From positions 41,378 to 105,377 of the forward strand of contig NZ_JBHLWB010000005.1 in NCBI RefSeq assembly GCF_042433055.1: 64,000 nucleotides of DNA. Direction: 5' to 3'. The position numbers and the translations under genes were made by a program. The DNA is from Gallibacterium trehalosifermentans (GTDB lineage Bacteria; Pseudomonadota; Gammaproteobacteria; Enterobacterales; Pasteurellaceae). This document shows, piece after piece, positions 1 through 9,560 of this stretch (its first letter is position 1; each line of letters opens with the position of its first letter). The notes beneath the pieces are model-generated. The model ran no database searches and was not told the origin of the DNA. It saw nothing but the letters and a program-made list of their open reading frames with translations.

Positions 1-287
1 TTAATCACTAATAAATGTTCATCTTCATAAATGATATCGAGTGGAACGGCTTGGGGTGTAAAGCGAGTATCCTCTTCTATTTCAGCTTGCATGATAATTT
101 TTTCTGTACCGAATACTTTTTCTTTTGGGATTGTGATCACTTTGTCATTTACTTGAACTAATCCAGCTTCGATCCAAATTTTTATCCGAGAACGGGAATA
201 TTCTGGAAACAATTCCGCTAAAGTTTGGTCTAAACGTTGACCTAATTGATGAGGTTGAACCTCAGCTGTTAATTTAAGGTGTTTCAT
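1..287 (-). CDS. rluD: RluD, 23S rRNA pseudouridine synthase (N-terminal part, cut by window edge)
   Basis: The reverse strand from an ATG at 287 gives about 95 residues that read as the S4-like RNA-binding domain of the RluD family (GQRLDQTLAELFPEYSRSR, then a segment like VNDKVITIPKEKV) and run into the start of the catalytic domain (DIIYEDEHLLVINK). RluD makes the pseudouridines in helix 69 of 23S rRNA. The catalytic aspartate lies beyond the window. The gene is divergent from bamD, an arrangement known from enterics and Haemophilus, which supports the assignment over other Rlu paralogues. Confidence 0.87.
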   Translation of the reverse strand, partial: MKHLKLTAEVQPHQLGQRLDQTLAELFPEYSRSRIKIWIEAGLVQVNDKVITIPKEKVFGTEKIIMQAEIEEDTRFTPQAVPLDIIYEDEHLLVI

Positions 288-462
288 AGTGATTATAATT
301 CCAGTAACATAAACATTTAATTATTTGTTGATACGCTATACAATAGCGACGAAAGATGAAATTAAAGTTATGATTGTACCTTAACTATTAACGAGTTTAC
401 AGACTGAAAATAAAGCGAACGATGAATTGTTCGAGACGTTTTCTCAATAACATCGAGGATCT

Positions 463-1266
463 ATGATGAGTATGAATAAGATAAAAGTAATTGCTGTAAC
501 AACCTTATCGGCATTGGTATTGGCTGGTTGTTCTGGAACACCTGAGCAAGTAGAACAAGCGCCTGTTCAGGCGTTATATCAACAAGCGCAAGAGTATTTG
601 CAAAATGAAAATTATCGTGAGGCAATTCGTTATCTCGAAGCGACAGATAGCCGTTTCCCATATGGTGAATATGCGCAGCAAGCTGATTTAAATTTAATTT
701 ATGCTTATTATCGTAATGAAGATTACGTGAACACACTTTCTACCGCAGATCGTTATTTACAAAAATATCCGCAAGGACCCTATTTAGATTATGTGTTATA
801 TCTTGCAGGGTTAACGAATATGGCGTTAGGGGATAACCTTTTCCAAGATTTCTTTGGGGTCGATCGTGCTTCACGTGAAACCAAGCCGAGAGAAGATGCG
901 TACCATAATTTTGAAACTTTAGCGCGTTACTTCCCAAATAGTGAATATACAAAAGATGCTGTACAACGAATGCAGTATATTCGTGAGAGTTTAGCGAAAC
1001 ATCAATATGAAATTGCAGAATTTTATCAAAAGCGTAATGCGTATGTAGCTGTGGTAAATCGTATTCAGGATAATTTATTACGTTTATATCCAGAAACCAG
1101 TTATGCTTATAAAGCATTGCCACTGTTGCAACAAGCTTATGCTGAATTACATTTGGATAAACAAGCTGATGAAATTGGTAAGGTATTAGCCAATAGCAAG
1201 GAAAAGACATTTCCAGCGTTAGTAAAACCTGAATCCGCTCCAGATGTCAAACCACCATTAAAATAA
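463..1266 (+). CDS. bamD: BamD, outer-membrane assembly lipoprotein
   Basis: A 267-residue lipoprotein that scaffolds BamA in the beta-barrel assembly machine on the inner face of the outer membrane. It has a short lipoprotein signal ending in the lipobox LAGC near residue 23, then TPR-like helical repeats (QAQEYLQNENYREAIRYLE, FPYGEYAQQADLNLIYAYY). Length fits the family (about 245-265). Three ATGs lie at 463, 466 and 472; the GAGGA at 455-459 spaces best to the second, so the protein may start one residue later. It is monocistronic and closed by a strong terminator. Confidence 0.95.
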   Translation: MMSMNKIKVIAVTTLSALVLAGCSGTPEQVEQAPVQALYQQAQEYLQNENYREAIRYLEATDSRFPYGEYAQQADLNLIYAYYRNEDYVNTLSTADRYLQKYPQGPYLDYVLYLAGLTNMALGDNLFQDFFGVDRASRETKPREDAYHNFETLARYFPNSEYTKDAVQRMQYIRESLAKHQYEIAEFYQKRNAYVAVVNRIQDNLLRLYPETSYAYKALPLLQQAYAELHLDKQADEIGKVLANSKEKTFPALVKPESAPDVKPPLK

Positions 1267-1278
1267 CTATCGAAAAGG

Positions 1279-1307
1279 AGTGTGGTCAAGTACCACACTT
1301 TTTTTAT
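1279..1307 (+). terminator. Rho-independent terminator of bamD
   Basis: A perfect 8-bp stem AGTGTGGT/ACCACACT with a five-base loop is followed by a run of seven or more T, 13 bp after the bamD stop. A few A residues upstream could let it work weakly in the opposite direction for the convergent peptide-binding protein gene. Confidence 0.9.
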
Positions 1308-1312
1308 TCCTA

Positions 1313-2818
1313 TTACTTCACCAACCGATATAAATCTTTGCTATAAAAGATCTGTGTTGGATTATTTAAATCATAGCCCGCTAAATTTGGAGCAATATAA
1401 ACAGGTAAATAATACTGGAATAATGGTAAAACAATAGCCTCTTGAACTAAGGTATCTATGATTTTTTGGTAAAGTTGCTGACGCAACTCAGGATTAATTT
1501 CTATCATGGCTTGTTCTAACCATTGATCCACTTGTGGATTATGATAATGAAGTAAGTTATCAGGGCTTTTTGAGTGAAAATTGTTTAAAAAGGCAGAGGG
1601 ATCATTATAATCGGCACACCAACCACTACGAATCAGTTGAAATTCCTGTTGTGTATGTTGAGTAGCCCATTCTTGCTGTGTTTTAGCTTGTAATGACACT
1701 CGGATAAGATCGGATTGCGAAAATTGGCGCGACAGGTTTTGGGCGATTTGTTGATTTATTGTAGTGTCATCATAAGTTAAAGTGATATGCAGTGGTTGCT
1801 GATTAGTAATCTTAGCCTGCATCAGTAACTGTTCTGCTGGTGCTAAATTTAAATAGCTATTAAATCGCATTGATTGTGGTAGTAAATTAACGCTTGCTTT
1901 ACCATTGATAGCAACATTATTAATCGCTGATTGACTAGAAATTAGACTGATCAGTGCTTGTCGAATCAGTGGGTTTTGTAATGTTGGGTGATGAGGATTT
2001 AACTCATAGTAATAGCTACATAGTTTTGGCACTTGCTGAATTTTGGTATTGGATTTAGGCGGTAAAAATTGCCAGTCAATGCTGATTGATGAGAGATTTG
2101 TGCGCCAATATTCTACTTGTTGAAAAGAAACATGTATTTTATTCCAATAATAAGGATTAGCCATTAATAGGATTTTCTGCTCATCTATTTTGGTTAAGTG
2201 ATAACCACCATTATATTTCCCATTTTTGACAGGCACTAAAGCAATATGAGCCAACATCATTGGCAAGTGAGCATTGGCTTTATCTAATTGAATTTCTAAT
2301 GTATGAGGATCAATGGCTTTAATACCGAGTGCGGTAGCAGGTAATCTATTTTGTAGAATTTCTCGTGCATTCTGAATAGCAATAAACCCTAAATATGGCG
2401 ATAATGCAGTTTTATTGGTCAATAGGTTTTGCCAACTATGAACAAAATCTTCTGCAGTAACCTCACTGCCATCAGACCATTTTGCCTCTTGACGCAAATG
2501 AAATATCCAGTTTTTGTGATCCTTACTTTCCCAAGATTGCGCCACTGCTGGCATAATATTTCCGTGGATATCATAGCTAACTAATCCTTCATAAAGATCA
2601 TAGAGCAGCGCTGTATTTTGCAGATCGTTGACTTGATGAGGATCGAAAGTGAGTTGTGCAAAACTACCAGCTCGTACTAATGTTGTCGTAGATCCTGATA
2701 CTGCAGATGATGTATTGCTAGTGGTAGGTATATTCTGTTTTTGCTGATCGCAAGCAATCGCAAAAAACAAGCAACAACAAATAATAATCGCAAATTTGCT
2801 TTTTGATAATGGCTTCAT
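1313..2818 (-). CDS. OppA-like peptide-binding lipoprotein (SBP family 5)
   Basis: A 501-residue extracytoplasmic solute-binding protein of family 5 (OppA/DppA/MppA type). The N-terminus is a hydrophobic signal with a cysteine in the context FAIAC near residue 23, so it is probably a lipoprotein. Family hallmarks include the segments LYEGLVSYD, VAQSWE, WIFHLRQEAKWSDG and AEDFVHSWQ and a C-terminal oligopeptide-binding half. No permease or ATPase genes sit beside it, so it must share a distant Opp/Dpp/Sap transporter or act alone. Its ATG overlaps the stop of the upstream MarC-family gene by one base (TAATG), so the two are translationally coupled. E. coli also has ychE next to oppA. The exact ligand cannot be told. 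Confidence 0.85.
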   Translation of the reverse strand: MKPLSKSKFAIIICCCLFFAIACDQQKQNIPTTSNTSSAVSGSTTTLVRAGSFAQLTFDPHQVNDLQNTALLYDLYEGLVSYDIHGNIMPAVAQSWESKDHKNWIFHLRQEAKWSDGSEVTAEDFVHSWQNLLTNKTALSPYLGFIAIQNAREILQNRLPATALGIKAIDPHTLEIQLDKANAHLPMMLAHIALVPVKNGKYNGGYHLTKIDEQKILLMANPYYWNKIHVSFQQVEYWRTNLSSISIDWQFLPPKSNTKIQQVPKLCSYYYELNPHHPTLQNPLIRQALISLISSQSAINNVAINGKASVNLLPQSMRFNSYLNLAPAEQLLMQAKITNQQPLHITLTYDDTTINQQIAQNLSRQFSQSDLIRVSLQAKTQQEWATQHTQQEFQLIRSGWCADYNDPSAFLNNFHSKSPDNLLHYHNPQVDQWLEQAMIEINPELRQQLYQKIIDTLVQEAIVLPLFQYYLPVYIAPNLAGYDLNNPTQIFYSKDLYRLVK

Positions 2819-3465
2819 TAGTGCAATAACCCTGGAAATAAGTTAGAAATACCTGCAACACAAATTTCAATACCTAGTGCCATTAGAATCAATCCCATGA
2901 TACGCGTAACCACGTTGCTGCCTGTTTTTCCAAGATATTTCATAATTATCGGTCCAGAGCGGAAAATGGCATAACACAAGAAAGAAAAAATAATAATTGC
3001 TAAGGCAAAACCAAGCCAATCAAGCCAATTATTGTAACGAGATGCCCAAACAATAGTTGAACTGATTGCACCAGGACCAGCAATTAATGGCATCGCTAAC
3101 GGCACAACAGCAATACTTTCATTATCAGAAAAATTGGTCGCTCGCTCTTCTTTATTTTGTTTTTCTTCCCCTAATTTACCGCTGATCATCGTCATCGCGA
3201 TTGAGATCACTAAGATACCACCAGCAATACGGAATGAATTAATTGAGATACTAAAAAAATTAAGCAGAAGTTGACCAATCAATAGACTTGTTAGTAACAC
3301 AATGCCGATAGCAGTTGAAGTAACGATCATTGTTTTTTGGCGTTCTGCTTCATATTGGGTGCTGGTCATACTCATAAAAATGGGGAGCGATCCTACTGGA
3401 TTGGTAACCGCAATTAGACCAATAAAAAACTGCATATAAATAGAAAAATTCTCAATAAATAACAT
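2818..3465 (-). CDS. ychE: MarC/YchE family integral membrane protein
   Basis: A 215-residue membrane protein with about six transmembrane segments and the MarC-family signatures TNPVGSLPIF near the N-terminus and PLAMPLIAGPGAISS in the middle. Length equals E. coli YchE. Function in the family is unsettled (older links to multidrug resistance were not upheld; neutral amino-acid transport has been proposed for archaeal members). It is the first gene of a two-gene unit with the OppA-like lipoprotein, with stop and start overlapping at 2818. The same pairing in E. coli suggests a link to peptide uptake, but that is inference. Confidence 0.85.
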   Translation of the reverse strand: MLFIENFSIYMQFFIGLIAVTNPVGSLPIFMSMTSTQYEAERQKTMIVTSTAIGIVLLTSLLIGQLLLNFFSISINSFRIAGGILVISIAMTMISGKLGEEKQNKEERATNFSDNESIAVVPLAMPLIAGPGAISSTIVWASRYNNWLDWLGFALAIIIFSFLCYAIFRSGPIIMKYLGKTGSNVVTRIMGLILMALGIEICVAGISNLFPGLLH

Positions 3466-3519
3466 AATTTTGCGTAATTAGAGGAATGATTAACAACTTA
3501 TTCTGGTATCAGAAAAGGA

Positions 3520-3873
3520 TTATTGGCATGCAGCCGTAATCACAATTTCAACTTTCCAATCTGGATTAGCCAGTTTAGCTTCAACAGTTGCACGAGCGGG
3601 CGCTGAACCTGCAATAACCCATTCGTCCCATGCCTGATTCATTGCTGCATAATCTTGCATATCTGCTAGGAAAATTTCCGCACGTAAAATACGCGATTTA
3701 TCAGATTGGCTTTGCGCTAATAAATTATCAATGAGTTGTAAAACTTGTTTTGTTTGCCCATAGGCATCTAATGAAGTATCTTCTGGAACTTGCCCAGCTA
3801 AGTAAATGATACCACTATGAATCGTGGCTTCCGATAGGCGATCGCCTGCATCAATCCGTTTAATTTCGCGCAT
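3520..3873 (-). CDS. RidA/YoaB family deaminase-like protein
   Basis: A 117-residue protein of the YjgF/YER057c/UK114 fold, which forms trimers and hydrolyses reactive enamine/imine intermediates made by PLP enzymes. It carries the family pattern in order: IIYLAGQVP, a helix with QVLQLIDNLLAQ, ILRAEIFLADM, and SAPARATVEA with the arginine that usually holds the carboxylate. Its sequence is closer to the YoaB branch than to RidA proper, so true imine deaminase activity is not certain. It stands alone, divergent from the YwiC-like gene. Confidence 0.85.
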   Translation of the reverse strand: MREIKRIDAGDRLSEATIHSGIIYLAGQVPEDTSLDAYGQTKQVLQLIDNLLAQSQSDKSRILRAEIFLADMQDYAAMNQAWDEWVIAGSAPARATVEAKLANPDWKVEIVITAACQ

Positions 3874-3953
3874 AAAGCACTCCTTAAAAGTTATATCTCA
3901 TTAGCGAGATTCAAGTTAAAATTGTTTGCTATTATCAACTGTTAGGTCGAAAA

Positions 3954-4676
3954 ATGAAACTATTAATTTCTAATCAACATGGGGCGATTGTGATGGCATT
4001 ATTGCCTTTTTGTTATGGGGTATTACTATCAACACCGATCGTATTACATTTGAGTTTACTTTTGGCGTGGTTTTCGTTGTATTTAATGACTTATCCGTTT
4101 TTAGCTTTATTTAAAGGGCGTAATTTAGCAATGTATTGGCGTTGGACATTGGTTTACGGAGGGATAAGTTTATTATTTGCGTTACCTGCAATTTGGTATA
4201 ACCCGACTATTCTCTATTTTTTAGTCGCCATGTTGCCATTTGTCCTTATCAATATTTATTACTCCAAAACAAAAAATGAGCGTGCGTTTCTCAATGATTT
4301 TGCTGCGATTATTATTTTTGCGCTCGCAGGTATGTGTGCTTATTATTTCCCGCAATCGCAATGGGATTACCATATAATTGAAGTTGCCTTGTATCCAAGT
4401 CTCTTTTTTATCGGCACAACGCTCTATGTTAAAAGTGCCATGCGTGAGCGCAAGAATCCTAAATACTATTATGTGTCTTGTATTTTTCATTTTCTTTGCG
4501 TGTTATTCCCCTTAGGGCTATCAAATATTTTATTGAGTATTGCTTTTTTGCTACCGTTGATAAGAGCAGTAGTGTTACCACAGCAGAAATTATCAGTGAA
4601 ACAGATTGGTTTAATCGAGTTTGCTGTTTCATTCTATTTTTTAGTAATGTTGTATTGTGCAACAGGAATGAACTGA
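3954..4676 (+). CDS. YwiC-like family membrane protein
   Basis: A 240-residue protein built almost wholly of hydrophobic helices (about seven or eight). The N-terminus MKLLISNQHGAIVMALLPF has the NQHGAW-type motif seen at the start of YwiC-like proteins. The family has no established function. The start is supported by its closeness to that motif; a clear ribosome site is not seen. The next gene, parE, starts 80 bp downstream on the same strand, but nothing links the two functionally. Confidence 0.7.
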   Translation: MKLLISNQHGAIVMALLPFCYGVLLSTPIVLHLSLLLAWFSLYLMTYPFLALFKGRNLAMYWRWTLVYGGISLLFALPAIWYNPTILYFLVAMLPFVLINIYYSKTKNERAFLNDFAAIIIFALAGMCAYYFPQSQWDYHIIEVALYPSLFFIGTTLYVKSAMRERKNPKYYYVSCIFHFLCVLFPLGLSNILLSIAFLLPLIRAVVLPQQKLSVKQIGLIEFAVSFYFLVMLYCATGMN

Positions 4677-4756
4677 TTTGGCTTTTTGCCTATCTTTGTT
4701 CACTAACAAAAAAATGCTAGAATCTAGCCCTTTGTGATTTAAAGTAGCTTAGAACA

Positions 4757-6667
4757 ATGAGTCAAGAGATTTATAACGCTAACGATATTACCGTTCTAAA
4801 AGATCTCGAGCCAGTACAGTTGCGCCCGGGAATGTATACAGACACCGCTAGACCAAACCATTTAGGTCAAGAAGTCATTGATAATAGTGTAGATGAGGCT
4901 TTAGCTGGGCACGCAAGCAAAATAGAGGTTATTCTCTATCCTGATCAATCCTTAGAAGTTATTGATAATGGGCGTGGTATGCCTGTTGATATTCACCCTG
5001 TGGAAAACATCTCGGGGGTAGAGCTCATCTTAACGAAACTGCACGCAGGTGGGAAATTTTCTAATAAAAATTATCAGTTTTCTGGTGGGTTGCACGGTGT
5101 AGGAATTTCAGTAGTAAACGCGCTGTCTGCACGCGTTGATGTAACTGTTAAGCGTAATGGAGAGGTTTATCATATCGCGTTTGCCGATGGTAAAAAAATT
5201 GAAGATCTAACTGTTATTGGTAGCTGTGGTAGAAGAACCACTGGTACAACCGTGAAGTTTTTACCTAATCCTAAATATTTTGATTCAGCAAAATTTTCTG
5301 CCTCCCGTTTGCGTCATTTATTGCGAGCTAAAGCCGTTCTCTGTCCTGGTTTAGAAATCAAATTTGTTGATAAAGTTAATCAAACCGAAGATATCTGGTG
5401 TTACCAAGATGGCTTATCAGATTATTTATTGGAAGCGATTGATGGTGTAGAAACTGTTCCAGAAAAACCATTTATTGGTGAATTTAAAGCCTCCACTGAA
5501 GCGGTAAGTTGGGCATTATTTTGGTTACCTGAGGGAGGGAATATTGTTGGTGAAAGTTATGTCAATTTAATCCCAACGTCATTGGGTGGAACACACGTGA
5601 ATGGATTGCGTCAAGGTTTATTAGACGCGATGCGAGAGTTTTGTGAATTCCGCAATTTATTACCTCGAGGTGTGAAACTAACTGCCGATGACCTTTGGGA
5701 GCGTTGTGCTTATATCCTTTCATTAAAAATGCAAGATCCACAATTTGCAGGGCAAACCAAAGAACGTTTATCTTCACGACAAAGTGCGGTGTTTGTGAGT
5801 GGTGTTGTCAAAGATAGTTTTAGCCTTTGGTTAAACCAAAATGTGCAACAAGCTGAACAATTAGCCGAAATGGCGATTGCCTCTGCACAACGTCGTTTAC
5901 GCAGTGCCAAAAAAGTGGTGCGTAAAAAATTAGTTAGTGGTCCCGCACTTCCGGGCAAATTAGCCGATTGTACCCAACAAGATCTCTCACGCACAGAATT
6001 GTTCTTGGTGGAGGGGGATTCTGCTGGTGGCTCAGCAAAACAAGCACGAGATCGAGAATATCAAGCGATTTTGCCATTGCGCGGTAAGATTTTAAATACT
6101 TGGGAAGTGGCGGCTGATCAAGTGTTGGGTTCGCAAGAGATTCACGATATTGCCGTGGCATTAGGGATTGATCCTGATTCAGATGACCTTTCACAATTAC
6201 GTTATGGTAAGGTGTGTATTCTTGCAGATGCGGACTCAGACGGCTTGCATATTGCGACATTATTGTGTGCATTATTTTTACGTCATTTCCCGAAATTGGT
6301 GGAAGAGGGACACGTTTATGTGGCAATGCCACCACTTTATCGTATTGATTTAGGCAAAGAAGTTTATTATGCCCTTGATGAGGGAGAAAAAGAGGCGATT
6401 TTAGAACGCTTACAAAGTAAACGCGGTAAAGCTAATGTACAACGTTTCAAAGGGCTAGGGGAAATGAACCCATTACAATTACGTGAAACAACAATGGATC
6501 CGAATACTCGCCGTTTGGTACAACTGGTCTATCAACCCACTGCTGTAGAGGGAGAGCAACAAGATCACACCTTTGAAATTTTAGATATGTTATTAGCGAA
6601 AAAACGAGCAGATGATCGTAAAAATTGGTTACAAGAAAAAGGTGATCATGCTCAACTGAGTGTATAG
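4757..6667 (+). CDS. parE: ParE, DNA topoisomerase IV subunit B
   Basis: A 636-residue ATPase subunit of topoisomerase IV, which decatenates daughter chromosomes. In order: GHKL ATPase with VIDNSVDEALAG, DNGRGMP and GGLHGVGISVVNAL; transducer domain; TOPRIM with EGDSAGGSAKQARDREYQ and the metal-binding DADSDG; C-terminal GLGEMNPLQLRETTMDP. Length matches ParE rather than GyrB (about 800), and the partner parC follows 23 bp downstream, so this is the parE-parC operon. A Hin-type uptake word AAGTGCGGT lies inside at 5782-5790. Confidence 0.97.
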   Translation: MSQEIYNANDITVLKDLEPVQLRPGMYTDTARPNHLGQEVIDNSVDEALAGHASKIEVILYPDQSLEVIDNGRGMPVDIHPVENISGVELILTKLHAGGKFSNKNYQFSGGLHGVGISVVNALSARVDVTVKRNGEVYHIAFADGKKIEDLTVIGSCGRRTTGTTVKFLPNPKYFDSAKFSASRLRHLLRAKAVLCPGLEIKFVDKVNQTEDIWCYQDGLSDYLLEAIDGVETVPEKPFIGEFKASTEAVSWALFWLPEGGNIVGESYVNLIPTSLGGTHVNGLRQGLLDAMREFCEFRNLLPRGVKLTADDLWERCAYILSLKMQDPQFAGQTKERLSSRQSAVFVSGVVKDSFSLWLNQNVQQAEQLAEMAIASAQRRLRSAKKVVRKKLVSGPALPGKLADCTQQDLSRTELFLVEGDSAGGSAKQARDREYQAILPLRGKILNTWEVAADQVLGSQEIHDIAVALGIDPDSDDLSQLRYGKVCILADADSDGLHIATLLCALFLRHFPKLVEEGHVYVAMPPLYRIDLGKEVYYALDEGEKEAILERLQSKRGKANVQRFKGLGEMNPLQLRETTMDPNTRRLVQLVYQPTAVEGEQQDHTFEILDMLLAKKRADDRKNWLQEKGDHAQLSV

Positions 6668-6690
6668 AGTCGAATAATAGAGAGAAAATA

Positions 6691-8985
6691 ATGACCACAA
6701 TTAATTATGAAGGGGTTGAGCAGATGCCAATCGGGCATTTTACGGAGAATGCTTACCTCAATTATTCAATGTATGTGATTATGGATCGTGCTTTGCCATT
6801 TATTGGTGATGGCTTAAAACCTGTACAGCGCCGTATTATTTATGCGATGTCAGAATTAGGATTGAATGCAACAGCGAAATATAAAAAATCTGCACGTACG
6901 GTTGGTGATGTATTGGGTAAATTTCACCCACATGGTGATACCGCTTGTTATGAAGCAATGGTATTGATGGCACAACCTTTTTCTTACCGTTATCCATTAG
7001 TTGATGGACAAGGAAACTGGGGCGCACCAGACGATCCAAAATCCTTTGCGGCAATGCGTTATACCGAATCACGTTTATCGAAAATTTCTGAATTACTATT
7101 ATCTGAATTGGGGCAAGGAACGGTGGATTATCAACCAAATTTTGATGGTACGATCGATGAACCGCAATATTTACCTGCACGTTTGCCTCATATTTTACTT
7201 AATGGAACAACGGGGATTGCCGTAGGAATGGCAACAGATATTCCACCGCATAATATTAATGAAATTGCGAAGGCATTGATTCTGTTATTAGATAAACCTG
7301 ACGCAACGATTCATGAGCTGTTAAATATTGTCAAAGCCCCTGATTTTCCAACGGAAGCAGAAATTATTTCCCCAGCAGATGATTTGAAAAAAATCTATAC
7401 CCAAGGCAAAGGTTCGTTAAAAATGCGGGCGGTTTGGAAAAAAGAAGAGGGGGAAATTGTTATTACTGCCATTCCTTATCAAGCCTCTGGGGCGAAAATT
7501 ATTGAGCAAATTGCCACGCAAATGCGTAACAAAAAATTGCCAATGGTAGATGATATCAAAGATGAATCTGATCATGAAAATCCAACTCGGATTGTGATTG
7601 TGCCACGTTCTAATCGAGTAAATGAAGATGAATTAATGGCACATTTATTTGCTACCACAGATTTAGAGAAAAGCTATCGTGTCAATATGAATATGATTGG
7701 CTTAGATCGTAAACCAGCTGTGAAAGATCTTTATACGATTTTAACAGAATGGCTCACGTTCCGCCGTCAAACGGTAACTCGCCGCTTGCAATATCGTTTA
7801 GACAAGGTGCTAGCTCGTTTACATATTTTAGATGGCTTATTAATTGCTTTTTTAAATATTGATGAGGTCATTGAGATAATTCGCCATGAAGACGAACCAA
7901 AACAGGTCTTAATGGCACGTTTTGCCTTATCAGAGGAGCAAGCGGAAGCCATTCTGAATTTACGTTTGCGTCATTTGGCAAAATTAGAAGAAACAGAATT
8001 AAAAGCAGAGCAGCAACAATTAGCTGAAGAGCGGCAACAGTTAGAAAATATTCTTTCTTCTGCTGAGAATTTGAATCAATTAATTAAGCAAGAAATTGAG
8101 CAAGATGCGAAAACCTTTGCTAGCCCTCGCCGTTCAAAAATTGTGGAACGTGAAGAAGCCAAAGCGCTAGCAGAAAGTGCGTTAACGCCAGTAGAGCCTG
8201 TTACCGTTATTCTTTCTGAAATGGGGTGGATACGTTGTGCAAAAGGGCATGATATTGATCCAGTTTCATTGAGTTATAAAGCAGGTGATAAATATTTAGC
8301 GCACGTTTATGGACGTTCAAACCAACCAGTGATTTTCTTTGATAGTACAGGACGTAGCTATAGCTTAGATGCATTATCTCTACCATCTGCTCGTTCCCAA
8401 GGTGAACCTATCACAGGAAAATTAACCTTACCAGCTGGGGCAACGATTGAACAATTACTGATGAGTAAAGCCGATCAGGCTATTTTGCTTGCGTCTGATG
8501 CGGGATATGGGTTTGTATGCCAAGTGGAAGATTTGGTTTCTCGCAATAAAGCAGGGAAAGCAAGTATTTCGTTACCTGAAAATGCGAAAGTATTGCCACC
8601 AGTGGTGGTGGAAAATAAAGCCTCTTTGTTAGTGGCGATAACCACCGCCAATAGAATGTTAGTGTTCCAATTAAGTGAATTACCTGAATTGGCAAAAGGA
8701 AAAGGGAACAAAATTATTAATATTCCTGCGGCGAAAGCAAAATCCCGAGAAGAGTTATTAGCGAGAGTTTTCTTAATTGATGCGGGTAGCAGTTTGATTT
8801 TCCGTGCAGGAAAACGAAAAGTAACCTTAACAGCAGAAGAGTTAGAAAACTATCGTGGCGAACGTGGTCGCCGTGGAGCAGCTTTGCCACGAGGTGTGCA
8901 ATTTAATACAGAAGTAGAGATTGTTGCTCCTAAAGTGCAACAGTCTGCTATCACAGTAGAGGAGTTCACGTTAACCAGTGAATAA
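6691..8985 (+). CDS. parC: ParC, DNA topoisomerase IV subunit A
   Basis: A 764-residue DNA-cutting subunit of topoisomerase IV. The winged-helix/tower region has RYTESRLS with the catalytic tyrosine, preceded by the quinolone-determining region HPHGDTACYEAM. Position 84 here is threonine where E. coli ParC has serine (S80 in its numbering); the acidic residue four positions on (E88) is kept. The C-terminal half has the beta-pinwheel repeats (GWIRCAKGHDID, STGRSYSLDALSLPSARSQG). It starts 23 bp after parE and is cotranscribed with it. Confidence 0.97.
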   Translation: MTTINYEGVEQMPIGHFTENAYLNYSMYVIMDRALPFIGDGLKPVQRRIIYAMSELGLNATAKYKKSARTVGDVLGKFHPHGDTACYEAMVLMAQPFSYRYPLVDGQGNWGAPDDPKSFAAMRYTESRLSKISELLLSELGQGTVDYQPNFDGTIDEPQYLPARLPHILLNGTTGIAVGMATDIPPHNINEIAKALILLLDKPDATIHELLNIVKAPDFPTEAEIISPADDLKKIYTQGKGSLKMRAVWKKEEGEIVITAIPYQASGAKIIEQIATQMRNKKLPMVDDIKDESDHENPTRIVIVPRSNRVNEDELMAHLFATTDLEKSYRVNMNMIGLDRKPAVKDLYTILTEWLTFRRQTVTRRLQYRLDKVLARLHILDGLLIAFLNIDEVIEIIRHEDEPKQVLMARFALSEEQAEAILNLRLRHLAKLEETELKAEQQQLAEERQQLENILSSAENLNQLIKQEIEQDAKTFASPRRSKIVEREEAKALAESALTPVEPVTVILSEMGWIRCAKGHDIDPVSLSYKAGDKYLAHVYGRSNQPVIFFDSTGRSYSLDALSLPSARSQGEPITGKLTLPAGATIEQLLMSKADQAILLASDAGYGFVCQVEDLVSRNKAGKASISLPENAKVLPPVVVENKASLLVAITTANRMLVFQLSELPELAKGKGNKIINIPAAKAKSREELLARVFLIDAGSSLIFRAGKRKVTLTAEELENYRGERGRRGAALPRGVQFNTEVEIVAPKVQQSAITVEEFTLTSE

Positions 8986-8999
8986 TGAATGAAAATATT

Positions 9000-9028
9000 T
9001 TGCCATTCTGTAGCAGAACAGGTAAAAT
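9000..9028 (+). promoter_or_regulatory. Probable sigma-70 promoter of rpsO
   Basis: TTGCCA at 9000-9005 and TAAAAT at 9023-9028 are separated by 17 bp, in the gap between parC and rpsO. The resulting leader of about 68 nt would be comparable to the E. coli rpsO leader, where S15 represses its own translation. I could not verify a pseudoknot by eye. Confidence 0.6.
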
Positions 9029-9102
9029 GCTCAGCTCTTGTCATAGCTGGATTAGAGATCGGCTATTGATGTATTGTTAACTTAACTTTTTAGGAGTTTA
9101 TT

Positions 9103-9372
9103 ATGTCTCTAAGTACTGAAGCAAAAACAAAAATCGTTGCTGAATTTGGTCGTGATGCAAAAGATACTGGTTCATCAGAAGTACAAATTGCATTATTAAC
9201 TGCACAAATTAACCACTTACAAGGACACTTTTCAGTGCATAAAAAAGACCATCACGGTCGTCGTGGTTTATTAGGTATGGTTTCACGCCGTCGTAAATTA
9301 TTAGATTATTTAAGACGTACTAATTTAGAAAGCTATTCTAACTTAATTAGCCGTTTAGGTTTACGTCGCTAA
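9103..9372 (+). CDS. rpsO: 30S ribosomal protein S15
   Basis: An 89-residue S15, the usual length, with the conserved rRNA-binding segments TGSSEVQIALLTAQI, HKKDHHGRRGLL and RRRKLLDYLRR. It binds 16S rRNA in the central domain and nucleates platform assembly. AGGAG at 9092-9096 supports the ATG. It has its own promoter and terminator. In many relatives pnp follows rpsO, but here the next gene is on the other strand. Confidence 0.97.
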   Translation: MSLSTEAKTKIVAEFGRDAKDTGSSEVQIALLTAQINHLQGHFSVHKKDHHGRRGLLGMVSRRRKLLDYLRRTNLESYSNLISRLGLRR

Positions 9373-9391
9373 TTTTTACACTATTCTTAGA

Positions 9392-9428
9392 TAGCCCTAA
9401 AGCAAATTTGTTTTAGGGCTATTTTTTT
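9392..9428 (+). terminator. Terminator of rpsO
   Basis: An inverted repeat TAGCCCTAAA / TTTAGGGCTA with a short loop is followed by TTTTTTT, about 20 bp after the rpsO stop. Confidence 0.92.
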
Positions 9429-9560
9429 AGTTGAAGAACAAGGTGTTAATTTTGCCTCAAAATAGATATATGAATATGCTTATATAGAAAGGAAAATATA
9501 CTTTGTACCCATTTTAAGCGTTCAAAACGGATACGTTATATAAAAAGAAGGATAACTAAA

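Noticed and set aside
4221..4720. Small ORFs on both strands inside and after the YwiC-like gene
   Set aside because: They overlap the well-formed membrane protein, have no ribosome sites and show no recognisable features.
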